Source of the DNA: JANQTF01 sp036835375
GTDB lineage: Bacteria > Bacteroidota > Bacteroidia > J057
Direction of reading: 5' to 3'
Assembly (NCBI GenBank): GCA_036835375.1
Contig: DAITMB010000004.1
Span: forward strand, 16,387-80,386
Length of the DNA stretch: 64,000 bases
Translations under genes and position numbers: made by a program
In this document: piece by piece, positions 36,566 to 46,174 of the stretch
How the letters are laid out: the number at the start of each line of letters is the position of its first letter
Position numbering within the stretch: the first letter of the stretch is position 1
Notes under the pieces: model-generated
Database searches by the model: none
Seen by the model: only the letters and a program-made list of their open reading frames with translations
Told to the model about the DNA's origin: nothing

Positions 36566-39500
36566 TTACGCCAAACTATATCGCAAGCCCATCTCCTTGA
36601 GTTCGCGGACGAGATGGTTATCCGGCCTCACCCGCCAGTCGGAGCTAATGAGTTGGAGATTTGCCCCCAACGCTTGGCTTCGCACCTGAAATTTCAACTC
36701 TTTGTCTCCTGGATGATTTTTCATGAGCTCGTGCAAGCCCGAGACGGTCTCTTCGTCCAAGTTTTGATAGTCGATGTGCAAGCAGAGGTGGCGCACCATC
36801 CCGTCGAATAGCGCATCGGTGAGCAGGCGAATGTCGATGATTCGAAGCTCCATTTCACCCTCTTGGTAGCGCCTCGCCTGATAGGTAGCGGAGAGAAATA
36901 GCATCTCGTCTTGTCGAATTAGCCCGCGATATTTTTCATACTGATCTCCAAAAAGGGTGAAATCAGAACTATCAGAAAAATCTTCGAGCGTAAAAGATAA
37001 GAATCGATTGCCCTTTTTGGAGAGGCGCTCGCGAACAGAGGTCACAATGCCAGCTGTCTTGATGTCGCGCGGCCGCTTATCCTCTTCCAAGGCGCCTAGG
37101 CTCGTGTTGGTAAATGCTTCAATTTGCCATTTGAACCGGTCCAGGGGATGTCCAGAGAGGTAAAATCCGATGACTTCTTTCTCATAATTCAACTTCTCCA
37201 GCTCGGTCCATGCTTCCTTGATACGCCCATCCTGGCGGGTGCCCATCGGAATCGCAGGCTCAGGGATCGAATCCGAACCTGAGTCACCTCCAAACAAGCT
37301 TACCTGCGGCGAAAGCCGCTCTTGTTGCACCTTGGAGCCGTATTGAGCAGCCTTTTCCAAGATATTCGAAGGATCTTTCTCGGACACAGGCAAAAAATAT
37401 TGCCAACGCTCCACCCCACTGAAGCAGTCGATCGCGCCGGCATAGGCGAGCGATTCGAGGGTTTTGCGGTTGATCGTTCGGAGGGGCATGCGCACACACA
37501 AATCAAAAATCGAGGAAAAAGGCCCGTTCTTCCGTCTTTCCTTGATGAGCTCCTCCACCACATTGTGCCCTACCCCTTTGATCGCTTCTAGTCCAAAGCG
37601 AATCTGGCCTTGCGGATTGACCGAAAAATTGGTCTGTGATTCGTTGATGTCAGGCTGAAGCACTTCGATGCCCATGCGGCGACATTCCTCAATGAAAAAG
37701 GTAATTTTCTTGATGTCGTTCACATTATGGGTCAAGACCGCTGCCATGTACTCCGCCGGGAAGTGCGCCTTCATGTAGGCAGTCTTGAACGCCAGCACAG
37801 AATAGGCTGCGCTGTGAGACTTATTGAAGCCGTAGCTGGCGAATTTTTCCATCAAGGAAAACACCTCGTCTGCCACCTTTTTGTCCACACCCAACTTCGC
37901 TGCTCCCTCCATGAAGGAAGCCCGCTCCTTGGCCATCACATCGTGCTTCTTTTTTCCCATCGCTCGGCGCAGCAAGTCGGCTCCGCCCATGGTGTAGCCG
38001 CCCATCGTTCTGGCTACCTGCATGATTTGCTCCTGATACACCATGATGCCGTAGGTGTTGCGCAGGATAGGCTCCAGCATCTCGTGCGGATAAATGATCG
38101 GCTCTTTCCCGTGTTTTCGCTGGATAAAGCTCGGGATGTTGTCCATCGGGCCGGGCCGATAGAGCGCATTCATGGCGATCAAGTCCTCAATGTTAGTCGG
38201 CTTGAGTTGACGCAAGTACTTGCGCATCCCGTCGGACTCAAACTGGAAGGTCGCGACGGTCTCGCCACGTTGATATAAAGTGTAGGTCTTCTCGTCGGTG
38301 AGGGGAATGTTCTCAGGATCAATCTCGATGCCGTGGTTTTGATTCGTGAGGCGAATGGCCGTCTTGAGGATCGAGAGGGTTTTCAACCCCAAAAAGTCCA
38401 TCTTGAGCAGTCCCGCCATCTCAGCCATCGGTCCATCATATTGGGTGGTGATGACGCTGTCTTTGCCCACGGATACGGGAGCAAAATCGGTGATGTCGCC
38501 CGGCGCGATGATCACTGCACAGGCGTGTACGCCCGTGTGGCGGGCAGTACCTTCCAGTGTTTTGGCGAATCGCATGAGCCGATTGATCTCCGGATCTTTG
38601 GACTTGAACAGCTGGGCGAGCTCCTCGGCAAAGTCTGGATTGTTGTCCGAATCCATCGCCTTTTTGAAGGTCATGCCCGGACGCTCAGGGATCATTTTGG
38701 CGATGCGATTGACCTCGTGGAGCGGAATGTTGAGGGTGCGCCCCACATCTCGGAGTGCCGTTTTGGCTCCCATGGTCCCGTAGGTGATCACTTGCGAGAC
38801 GGATTTACGGCCGTATTCTTCCACCACAAAGTCAATGACTTCCTGTCTTCCTTCATCGTCAAAGTCGATGTCAATATCGGGAGGGGATACCCGCTCAGGG
38901 TTCAAGAATCGTTCGAAGAGCAGGTCATAGGCCAAGGGGTCAATGTCGATGATTCCCAGCACATAAGCCACCACAGAGCCCGCCGCTGATCCACGCCCCG
39001 GCCCTACGTACACGCCCCGCCTTCTCGCCTCGGTGGTAAAGGACTGGACAATGAGGAAATAACCTGCATAGCCCATTTTTTTCATGATCTTGAGCTCGTG
39101 CTCAATGCGCTCGCGGATCTCGGTGCTCATGTCGGGATAGCGACGAGGCGCCCGCTCCCATGTCAGGGCAGCAAGGTATTCGTCCATGTCCGCATACTGT
39201 GGCGGAAATTTATATTGCGGCAGGATCATGTCCCCTGCCAGATTCATCTCGAATTCGCAGCGCTCGGCGAGCTGGACGGTGTTGTCGAGTGCAAAGGGAA
39301 TGTCCTGGAACAGCGTCAACATCTCCGCCGGTGTTTTGAAAAAAAACCGCGGATTGAGGCGATTGTGATCGTCGGTGAAGCGGAAACGATTTTGGTCCGA
39401 ATAATCGGAGGAGGTCTGGAGTGCGAGCAGCAAGTCGTGTGCCTCCGCATCTTCCTCGTTCACATAGTGCACATCGTTGGTGGCGATCACGAGCAAGTCA

Positions 39501-40084
39501 TGCTTCCTGGCCATTCGTAGCAGCCATTCATTGCAGCGGTCCATGTCCTTGAGGTTGTGGCGCTGCACCTCTATGTAGTAATTTTCTTTTCCGAAAATAT
39601 CAATGTATTCAATCAGCTTTTTTTCGGCCTCCGGCTCTCCCTTTTGTAACAATGTGCGGTTTACTTCGCCCGCTAGGCAGCAAGTGGAAGCGATCAGCCC
39701 TTTGGCGTGTTTCTTCAAAATCTCCTTATCGATGCGGGGCTTGTAATAATAGCCGTCGGTGAAGCCGTAAGAGCAAAGTTTGACCAGATTGCTGTAGCCT
39801 TCCTGATCCTTGGCCCACATGATCTGGTGATAACGCACATCGCCTTTTTCCTTGAGTGTTGCATCGCCATCTTTGATATAAAATTCGCAGCCCACGATGG
39901 GTTTGAGTCCTTTTCGGCGGGCAGCCAGCACAAATTTCGGGACGCCATACATGTTGCCGTGATCGGTGATGGCCACGTGCGTCATGCCACATTCACTGGC
40001 CTTTTGGGTAAGGTCTTCGATCTTGGCGGCACCGTCGAGCAGAGAGAACTCAGTGTGGTTGTGCAAATGTGCAAATGCTGGCAT
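36566..40084 (-). CDS. dnaE: DNA polymerase III subunit alpha
   Basis: 1172 residues, the replicative polymerase of the C family. The PHP domain is intact (HLHNHTEFSLLDGA, ITDHGNMYG, NDVHYVNEEDAEAHD), so built-in metal-dependent proofreading or phosphatase activity is possible. The catalytic aspartates lie in PPDIDIDFDDEGR. A helix-hairpin-helix region and an OB fold (GIVTSVRERLSKKGNRFLSFTLED) follow. The ATG at 40084 gives the normal family N terminus; the long frame from 40420 adds 112 unlikely residues. Confidence 0.96.
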   Translation of the reverse strand: MPAFAHLHNHTEFSLLDGAAKIEDLTQKASECGMTHVAITDHGNMYGVPKFVLAARRKGLKPIVGCEFYIKDGDATLKEKGDVRYHQIMWAKDQEGYSNLVKLCSYGFTDGYYYKPRIDKEILKKHAKGLIASTCCLAGEVNRTLLQKGEPEAEKKLIEYIDIFGKENYYIEVQRHNLKDMDRCNEWLLRMARKHDLLVIATNDVHYVNEEDAEAHDLLLALQTSSDYSDQNRFRFTDDHNRLNPRFFFKTPAEMLTLFQDIPFALDNTVQLAERCEFEMNLAGDMILPQYKFPPQYADMDEYLAALTWERAPRRYPDMSTEIRERIEHELKIMKKMGYAGYFLIVQSFTTEARRRGVYVGPGRGSAAGSVVAYVLGIIDIDPLAYDLLFERFLNPERVSPPDIDIDFDDEGRQEVIDFVVEEYGRKSVSQVITYGTMGAKTALRDVGRTLNIPLHEVNRIAKMIPERPGMTFKKAMDSDNNPDFAEELAQLFKSKDPEINRLMRFAKTLEGTARHTGVHACAVIIAPGDITDFAPVSVGKDSVITTQYDGPMAEMAGLLKMDFLGLKTLSILKTAIRLTNQNHGIEIDPENIPLTDEKTYTLYQRGETVATFQFESDGMRKYLRQLKPTNIEDLIAMNALYRPGPMDNIPSFIQRKHGKEPIIYPHEMLEPILRNTYGIMVYQEQIMQVARTMGGYTMGGADLLRRAMGKKKHDVMAKERASFMEGAAKLGVDKKVADEVFSLMEKFASYGFNKSHSAAYSVLAFKTAYMKAHFPAEYMAAVLTHNVNDIKKITFFIEECRRMGIEVLQPDINESQTNFSVNPQGQIRFGLEAIKGVGHNVVEELIKERRKNGPFSSIFDLCVRMPLRTINRKTLESLAYAGAIDCFSGVERWQYFLPVSEKDPSNILEKAAQYGSKVQQERLSPQVSLFGGDSGSDSIPEPAIPMGTRQDGRIKEAWTELEKLNYEKEVIGFYLSGHPLDRFKWQIEAFTNTSLGALEEDKRPRDIKTAGIVTSVRERLSKKGNRFLSFTLEDFSDSSDFTLFGDQYEKYRGLIRQDEMLFLSATYQARRYQEGEMELRIIDIRLLTDALFDGMVRHLCLHIDYQNLDEETVSGLHELMKNHPGDKELKFQVRSQALGANLQLISSDWRVRPDNHLVRELKEMGLRYSLA

Positions 40085-40268
40085 GGGGCTGATGCTTGGG
40101 GAATGGGAGAACTGCTTGGGTTCACTGAATGAATAGAAGGGAGCCGTCATCGCAAGGCAAACCCTTGGAAGATGAATTTTCTCCGAACGAATGTACCGAG
40201 TGACTGGGCGATTTCCGCCGGAAGTTGTGCACAGCTTCGTGGACAACAAGGGCTGAGCGAGGGAGGTG

Positions 40269-41657
40269 CTATTGGAGCGGAAACGAGAGGGTAAATACGG
40301 TGCGTCCTGGGCGACTTTCCAGCTTGATGTCTCCTTTGTGAGAAAGCACGATGCGACGCACGACATCCAGTCCCAAGCCAGTTCCCTTTCCCATCTCTTT
40401 TGTCGTGAAAAATGGATCAAAGATTAAGTTCTGAACCTCTTCTGGAACACCCGGCCCATTGTCCACAATCTCCACGTAGAGGCAGGCGCCATCCTGCTTA
40501 CCCTTGAAAGTAATGATCCCTCCTGTCGGCTCTAGTGCGTCCAAAGCATTGTCAAGGAGGTTGGTCCAGACTTGGTTTAACTGGCCAGGATTGGCATGAA
40601 TCTTCGGAAAGGGTTCAGTGAATTCGGTCTCAAAGTCCACTTTTGCCCGCCGAAATTTATGGTCCAGCATACGGCGCGTACTATGGATCCCTTCGCGAAT
40701 GTCCACCTTATGGCGATCCTGATCTTGGTCCATGTGGCTGTAAGACTTGATGGAGGTCACCAGATCGCTGATGCGCTGCGAGGCGTCTTTGATTTCCTTG
40801 ACATATTTTTCAGTCGTGAGCACATTTCCCACCCAGTTCATCACTGGCGTAAATTCACGCGTATTCACGTGATCTAGAATAAAATCCAAATCATCCTCAG
40901 TGAATCCATAGTCGATCAGCACTTCTAGCGCGTCGTCCGAAAGACTCACCTCATGGTCTTCGAGCCATTCCTCCATGTTCTCCTCCAGGCGCTTGCGTTG
41001 GAGCAAAGAAAGTGAAGATACCCCCTGCTGGATTCTCTCTTGCAGACGCTCATTGACCCGATCTACTTGCTCGTTTTCGAGGCGAATGGCAATCACCCGT
41101 TTAAAATTTTCAGGCAAATAAGAGAGGTGCTGGTGCAGATCCTTGGCGACCCGGACAACTGCCGACGAAGGATTGTTGAGCTCGTGGGCAAGCCCTGCGG
41201 AAAGCTTGCCTAAAGACAGCAGTTTTTCATTCTGGACCTGGAGCGTCGTAAAGTTGCGGATGCGATTTGCCATGGAGTGTACGAGGGCCTCCACGAGATC
41301 ATACTGTGTCCGTATCATTTCTGGAAAAAGCTCCTTGTTGGTAGCCAAGACCAGCGCTTGGTCCATCACGAGTCCATTGCCCTTGGTCATTTTGAGGCGA
41401 GAATAAGGAAGCATCCCGGAGATATCTCCTTTCTCCAAGCTGCCGATTTCACGGGCTTTACCTAATTGTTCAAACCATATTCTGATTCGACCTCCCAAAA
41501 TGATAAACATATTTTGGGGAATTTCGCCAGATTTAAATAGCAACGCGCCTGCCTCGTAGGTGAGTAATTCGGAGTGGTCGAGGAGCCATTGGAGCTGCTC
41601 CTTTGGCACTTGGCTTAACTCAGGGACTTCCTGAAGAGCCTGAAGAATGTCTGTCAT
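40269..41657 (-). CDS. Sensor histidine kinase with N-terminal cyclic-nucleotide-binding-like domain
   Basis: 462 residues. A cNMP/Crp-type beta roll (about 15-115, ALLFKSGEIPQNMFIILGGRI) precedes the DHp helix with phospho-acceptor His 158 in GLAHELNNP and an ATPase domain with NLLDNALDA (N box), DNGPGVP (G1) and GTGLGL (G2). No membrane helix, so it is a soluble kinase. About 110 residues (175-285) are inserted between the two DHp helices. No response regulator is adjacent. The start at 41657 avoids reading through a direct repeat. Confidence 0.88.
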   Translation of the reverse strand: MTDILQALQEVPELSQVPKEQLQWLLDHSELLTYEAGALLFKSGEIPQNMFIILGGRIRIWFEQLGKAREIGSLEKGDISGMLPYSRLKMTKGNGLVMDQALVLATNKELFPEMIRTQYDLVEALVHSMANRIRNFTTLQVQNEKLLSLGKLSAGLAHELNNPSSAVVRVAKDLHQHLSYLPENFKRVIAIRLENEQVDRVNERLQERIQQGVSSLSLLQRKRLEENMEEWLEDHEVSLSDDALEVLIDYGFTEDDLDFILDHVNTREFTPVMNWVGNVLTTEKYVKEIKDASQRISDLVTSIKSYSHMDQDQDRHKVDIREGIHSTRRMLDHKFRRAKVDFETEFTEPFPKIHANPGQLNQVWTNLLDNALDALEPTGGIITFKGKQDGACLYVEIVDNGPGVPEEVQNLIFDPFFTTKEMGKGTGLGLDVVRRIVLSHKGDIKLESRPGRTVFTLSFPLQ

Positions 41658-41658
41658 G

Positions 41659-41691
41659 CAAGTGTGGATCGTAGAGATCAAGTGTGGATCG
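41659..41691. repeat. 13-bp direct repeat in the histidine kinase leader
   Basis: CAAGTGTGGATCG occurs twice, at 41659-41671 and 41679-41691, with a 20-bp period (about two helical turns), directly before the kinase start codon. It could bind a regulator or be a small tandem duplication. Confidence 0.5.
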
Positions 41692-41843
41692 CAGAAATAA
41701 GGATTCGCGCAAACAGGACCCAGTGGGCTGAACCCTGCTAAATAAATTGACTCTCAAAGATGTTCTATTTCAACCCTTCTGGCGCTGCGGTATTCCAATG
41801 GTGAGAAAGTCATTTTTCGGCTAGGCTTAACCCACACCGTTGC

Positions 41844-42143
41844 TCAATTCATCGACATTTTGGGGAGCTGGTGGGTGGCCATGTCATGGAACATCAGCTC
41901 ATGTACCAACGCCTCGCAATGCGTCATGATGGGAAAACTATCGAGCAGCTGGCTGACTTGAGACTCACTTCGCGCGTTCATCACTACCCACAGCCGTGAG
42001 CGGTCAATGGACAGCATGTAGCTCTGGATGCTGCCTGCCTGAATCAGCTCGTTGACCCGGGCACGCTGAGCGGGAATCAAGTTGGTAAATTCTCTCGTGA
42101 GCATACCAGGGAGGGAGATTTCGACCATGTATTGATTGAGCAT
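41844..42143 (-). CDS. Small dimeric alpha/beta barrel protein, muconolactone isomerase-like
   Basis: About 99 residues resembling ferredoxin-fold proteins of the muconolactone delta-isomerase type: N-terminal strand NQYMVEISLP, helix EFTNLIPAQRARVNELIQAG, strand SYMLSIDRSRLWVVMNA, helix SQVSQLLDSFPI, and a His-containing end. The catalytic chemistry of true MIase is not established. The start at 42143 was chosen by family shape; an ATG at 42170 adds nine residues. Confidence 0.6.
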   Translation of the reverse strand: MLNQYMVEISLPGMLTREFTNLIPAQRARVNELIQAGSIQSYMLSIDRSRLWVVMNARSESQVSQLLDSFPIMTHCEALVHELMFHDMATHQLPKMSMN

Positions 42144-42626
42144 AAGATCAGGATCAATGCATTTTTGCATTTGCTAAACGTAGCAAAGGGAAGTGAGTTT
42201 GACAAATGCCGACGAAGAAATTAGGGCCCTCGCCATCAGCCTTGCAAGCCATGCTTTCCAGACGTGAATGGGAGTCGCTTTCACCTTGACACCTTGCGCC
42301 ATCGTTGCGTGACAGGGAGTCATTTTGGTTCTCCCGCGTTTTGTTGATGGTCTATGGCTCATATGACCTGTTTTTCCTGCGAATTTCTTTTCCGGTGCAG
42401 CAGGATGACTCAGCGCTCCGTATCAACTTCAGCCCATTCTTGAGTTTTTCTGAGAAATGTTCCTCAATGGCCCCGGTTCTTCCTTCATTACAACTTCTCC
42501 CTCGTCTCCTTGTCCTTTGTACCTAAGATACACTGCAAACGATTTTCCCTCCGACGCTTGGTCAAGCGCTGCTTTCTCTCATTACCTATTATCTAGCCAT
42601 TCTTCACTGCTTGATCTTTCCCTCCC
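42144..42626. other. Intergenic region without recognised features
   Basis: 483 bp between divergent genes. A short open frame at 42305-42526 has no domain or start context. No RNA gene, repeat or clear promoter element was found. Confidence 0.5.
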
Positions 42627-43142
42627 ATGACCAAAATTACCTCTGCCGCTCTTCTATTGTTATTTGTCTTGTGTATTCCGGCCATGGTGCCGCCAGTCTT
42701 AGCTACCTCAGCGCGCGTGCTGGTGAAGGCAGAGCGACAGGGTAGCCTGATTCGCCTCACGGGCCAGCTTATAGAAATGAGCTCCGGGAGGTCCATCGGC
42801 AATGCCTCGGTCATGATCCAGTGTGCCGACTTGGTCTTAGCCAACAAGCAGACCGACCTCAACGGCAACTTCGTGCTGCTGATCCCTGAAGAGAAGATTT
42901 CGGAAGCCTATCTCACCCTCAAAATTCGATACCGGGAGCACATTTTTGTGAGGGAGCGACTCCTTCCGGCTTCTCAAGACCTCCAGGTAGAAATCAACCG
43001 GACCCTTTTGCTGGAGTCCGCTCCATTGGAGGACTATCGGCTCCCGCTTCACGATCTGAGTGACCCAAGGGTAGGGCAGGTGCTCATTCGCACCAACTTT
43101 ATCAGCCAAGCGCCAAGTGTCAACCCAATGGTAGAGATTTGA
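42627..43142 (+). CDS. Exported hypothetical protein, carboxypeptidase-regulatory-like domain
   Basis: 171 residues. A signal peptide (SAALLLLFVLCIPAMVPPVLA) is followed by a single beta-sandwich domain: LTGQLIEMSSGRSIGNASVMIQ, then TDLNGNFVLLIPEEKISEAYL, the pattern of CarboxypepD_reg-like modules that normally precede TonB receptors. Here the module is free-standing. Periplasmic location is expected; function unknown. Confidence 0.65.
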   Translation: MTKITSAALLLLFVLCIPAMVPPVLATSARVLVKAERQGSLIRLTGQLIEMSSGRSIGNASVMIQCADLVLANKQTDLNGNFVLLIPEEKISEAYLTLKIRYREHIFVRERLLPASQDLQVEINRTLLLESAPLEDYRLPLHDLSDPRVGQVLIRTNFISQAPSVNPMVEI

Positions 43143-43174
43143 TCCGTTTTTTGGGTTTTTTCTACCTTTATGAG

Positions 43175-43543
43175 ATGAATATCGAATCACTCAGGCTGTA
43201 TTGCCTCGCCAAGCCCGGTACCACAGAGGGATTCCCTTTCGGGGAAGATACCCTTGTTTTCAAAGTCATGGGCAAACTTTTTGCGCTCACTTCGCTAGAC
43301 AATTCTGTCTCAGTCAATCTCAAAGCAGATCCTCCCTACTCGATCGCCTTACGGGAAGAATACCCCGAGCGCATCCGCCCGGGATTTCACATGAATAAGA
43401 CCCATTGGAATACCGTGTCGCTCATCGACAACCTTCCAGAAGAGTTGATCCGATCTCTTGTGGACCACTCTTACGACATGGTCGTGAAAACCCTCAAAAA
43501 AAGCGAGAAAGAGCAACTGGCTCGTCTCTCTGGACAGACTTAG
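43175..43543 (+). CDS. MmcQ/YjbR family protein
   Basis: 122 residues with the family signature: LRLYCLAKPGTTEGFPFGEDTLVFKVMGKLFALTSL near the N terminus, NLKADPPYSIALREEYPERIRPGFHMNKTHWNTV in the middle and HSYDMVVKTLKK at the end. It has a CyaY-like fold and has been described as a DNA-binding protein; the cellular role is unclear. The ATG at 43175 replaces a TTG at 43139 that adds non-family residues. Confidence 0.9.
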   Translation: MNIESLRLYCLAKPGTTEGFPFGEDTLVFKVMGKLFALTSLDNSVSVNLKADPPYSIALREEYPERIRPGFHMNKTHWNTVSLIDNLPEELIRSLVDHSYDMVVKTLKKSEKEQLARLSGQT

Positions 43544-43579
43544 GCATCATAATTTGCCTGCGCTGAAGTTGCTAGCGAT

Positions 43580-44992
43580 TCATATATCTATAAACTCCTT
43601 CGCATTGTGGTAGCAGATCCGCTCCACGATCGTCCCGAGCCAAGCCCTGTCGTCCGGGAGCAAGCCAGCCGCCACATCTCTGCCCAGCTTTCGGCAGAGA
43701 ATCCTGCGGAAATAGTCGTGGCGGGGAAAAGACAAAAAGCTTCTACTATCGGTCAACATTCCGACAAAATGGCTCAGTAAGCCCAAATTGGAGAGCACAT
43801 CGATTTGCTCCTCCATGCCGTCCAACTGATCTAAAAACCACCAAGCTGATCCCCACTGCACTTTCGCTGCGACACTGCCGTCGCAAAAATTGCCCGTCAT
43901 GCTGGCAAATACATGATTGTCTGCCGGGTTGAGGTTGTATAAGATCGTTTTGGGTAGCTGGTCTTCGCTGTCGAGACGGTCCAAAAAGGCAGAGAGCCCT
44001 TCTGCCTGAGAGAAATCGCCGATGGAATCCCAGCCCGTATCTTTCCCCAACCGAGCCAACATGCGGCGATTGTTGCTGCGCAGCGCACCCAGGTGTAGCT
44101 GCATGACCCAGCCTTTCTCATGGTACATCCCGCCGAGGTGGAAGAGCAAGGAACTTTGGTATTGTCCAGCCTCTCGCTGGCTCAAAGGACTGCGGAGGCG
44201 AATTTTGTGAAAAATGTCATTCACTTCTGCATCTGTGTAGGGCGTCCAGGGAATGCAATTCAGCCCGTGGTCCGACATCCGACAACCCTGCACATCAAAA
44301 AAGTCCACGCGCTGCTGGAGGGCGTTGAGCAGATCTATGAAATGCTCCAAATTAGAGTCGGTGACCGCTCCCAATCGATCGAGATAAGCATTGAGCGCGT
44401 TGAGATCGGTGGTTTGAATCGCTTGATCGGGGCGAAAAGTAGGTGCCATGCGGATGGAATGGCCAGACGCCCGGTGGCGAATGTGAGCAGCCAAATCGTC
44501 GCAGGGATCGTCAGTGGTTCCGATGAATGTCACGCCCATTCCCGACAAGATGGCGTGGATGCTGCCTGAAGACTGTGCCAAAAAAGCGTTCGTTTGCTCG
44601 AATACGCTCGCGGAATTCCCGGGGTTCAGCAGGGTCTCAATGCCAAATGGCCGCTGAAGTTCGAGGTGTGTCCAATGGTAGAGGGGGTTGCGGAGGGTGA
44701 AAGGAACAGTTTCCGCCCATTTGTCAAATTTTTCCCAATCGCTCCCTGCGCCGGTGCAGTAACGCTCTTCCACGCCGTGAATCCGCATTGCCCGCCACTT
44801 ATAGTGGTCGCCATCCAGCCATGCTTCCGTGATGGACCGAAACTGGTAGTTGTCAGCAATTTTGACCGGATCCAGGTGGCAATGATAATCGATGATCGGC
44901 TGCCGAGCGGCTACCTCGTGATACAAAGCTTGGGCTACCGGGCTATCGAGCAAGAAGTCCGCTTGGACAATGGGGTTGAATATAGAATCCAT
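43580..44992 (-). CDS. uxaC: Glucuronate (uronate) isomerase
   Basis: 470 residues, normal size. The amidohydrolase-fold metal motif is YHCHLDP (36-42), with downstream family motifs QLHLGALRSNN, DSRSFLSFPRHDYFRR and ILCRKLGRDVAAG. It isomerises D-glucuronate to fructuronate (and D-galacturonate to tagaturonate), entering hexuronate breakdown. It lies on the same strand as the SDR/mutarotase pair but 384 bp away, so co-transcription is not certain. Confidence 0.93.
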   Translation of the reverse strand: MDSIFNPIVQADFLLDSPVAQALYHEVAARQPIIDYHCHLDPVKIADNYQFRSITEAWLDGDHYKWRAMRIHGVEERYCTGAGSDWEKFDKWAETVPFTLRNPLYHWTHLELQRPFGIETLLNPGNSASVFEQTNAFLAQSSGSIHAILSGMGVTFIGTTDDPCDDLAAHIRHRASGHSIRMAPTFRPDQAIQTTDLNALNAYLDRLGAVTDSNLEHFIDLLNALQQRVDFFDVQGCRMSDHGLNCIPWTPYTDAEVNDIFHKIRLRSPLSQREAGQYQSSLLFHLGGMYHEKGWVMQLHLGALRSNNRRMLARLGKDTGWDSIGDFSQAEGLSAFLDRLDSEDQLPKTILYNLNPADNHVFASMTGNFCDGSVAAKVQWGSAWWFLDQLDGMEEQIDVLSNLGLLSHFVGMLTDSRSFLSFPRHDYFRRILCRKLGRDVAAGLLPDDRAWLGTIVERICYHNAKEFIDI

Positions 44993-45376
44993 GCAAAAAA
45001 ACTAGTCGTGACAATGGGGAATGATTTTTTGAAAAGGTCGATGAATTGGTACGATCGGAATGCAAGAGATACTTTGCTGTGGCGTGCTTCCTCTCAAGCT
45101 GTGAGCTCCCTTTTCGGCGAATGAACCAAGGGAAGGTGAAAGATGGACCCTTGGAAGGATCAGCTTTGTGGATAGACATTCGCCTGAAGCCTAGACATCT
45201 CTGGGCGAAAGTAGGAGCGAATTCTCTCTTCTCCTCATTTAGGAGGATTCTTTAATTTCTTCACTGAATGAGAATTCGGTCATAGATATCCGCATTTGAA
45301 AATTCAACTGTATGACGATCCTAAGCCTTCCTACCCTGACGAATTCATCTGGAAATACTGCCTCCGCACACCCAAT
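44993..45376. other. Intergenic region upstream of uxaC
   Basis: 384 bp between the SDR stop and the uxaC start, both leftward. It probably holds a separate uxaC promoter. No gene, hairpin terminator or repeat stands out. Confidence 0.45.
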
Positions 45377-46174
45377 TTATTCTCGGAGATCGCCCATCGC
45401 GCGGTCGAGATGGACATAGCCGCCATCAATGTGCAAAAACTGACCTGTGATGTGAGCGGCCCGCTCGGAAAGGATGAACAGGGTAAGATCGGCGATTTCT
45501 TCCGGGCGCGTCATGCGATGCCCCAAGGGAATGCGCCTTCGAATCCGGTCAAGTGTAGCCTCAGGATCCGGCAGGGTGCTAATCCAATCCTCGTATGCTG
45601 GAGTCCAGCACTCCGCGATCATGAGCGCATTGACCCGAATGCCCTCTGGGGCCAGTTCCAGCGCCCATTCGCGGGTGAGCCCAAGTACAGCTCCCTTGGC
45701 CGCTGCGTAGCCAGAAGTGTGGCCCTGGCCTGTGAGCGCTACTTTTGATCCTACATTCACAATGCTGCCTTTGGCGGCTTTCAGAGCTGGCAGGGCGTAC
45801 TTCACCACAGTAAACATATAGACCATGTTTTTTCGCAGCGAAGCTTCAAAGGCGTCTATGCTGGAAGAAAAGTCCACACCATCGTTGACACCAGCATTGT
45901 TGACCACGCCATTGATTCGCCCATAGCGCGCCAGCACTTCGTTCACTGCCGCTGCTACCGCCGCAGGTTCTGTGAGATCGACTTGGCAGGCCATGGCCTG
46001 AAGTCCGCGGCTTTGCAATTGGCTCACCTGTTCGTGGATCGTGGGGGCGAAATCCATCACCACGGGAATGGCTCCTTCGAGCGCGAGGGACTCGACCATC
46101 GTAGCGCCAATGCTTCCCGTTCGCCCGCCGCCGCCTGCGACAAGGATGACTTTATGCCTGAGTTGAAGGTCCAT
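45377..46174 (-). CDS. Short-chain dehydrogenase/reductase, probable sugar dehydrogenase
   Basis: 265 residues of the classical SDR family. The cofactor motif AGGGGRTGSIG is longer than the normal TGxxxGxG. NNAG is present, and the catalytic Ser and Tyr-x3-Lys lie in VNVGSKVAL and SGYAAAKGA. It begins 23 bp inside the mutarotase gene, so the two are coupled. By context it would oxidise the pyranose form of L-fucose or L-rhamnose to the lactone; the substrate is inferred. The ATG at 46174 gives the normal N terminus. Confidence 0.85.
   Translation of the reverse strand: MDLQLRHKVILVAGGGGRTGSIGATMVESLALEGAIPVVMDFAPTIHEQVSQLQSRGLQAMACQVDLTEPAAVAAAVNEVLARYGRINGVVNNAGVNDGVDFSSSIDAFEASLRKNMVYMFTVVKYALPALKAAKGSIVNVGSKVALTGQGHTSGYAAAKGAVLGLTREWALELAPEGIRVNALMIAECWTPAYEDWISTLPDPEATLDRIRRRIPLGHRMTRPEEIADLTLFILSERAAHITGQFLHIDGGYVHLDRAMGDLRE

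Noticed and set aside
42305..42526. 73-residue open frame in the 42.1-42.6 kb gap
   Set aside because: Composition looks random, with no family pattern or promoter element.
45296..45748. 150-residue rightward open frame
   Set aside because: Mostly antisense to the SDR gene at 45377-46174, which has full catalytic motifs.
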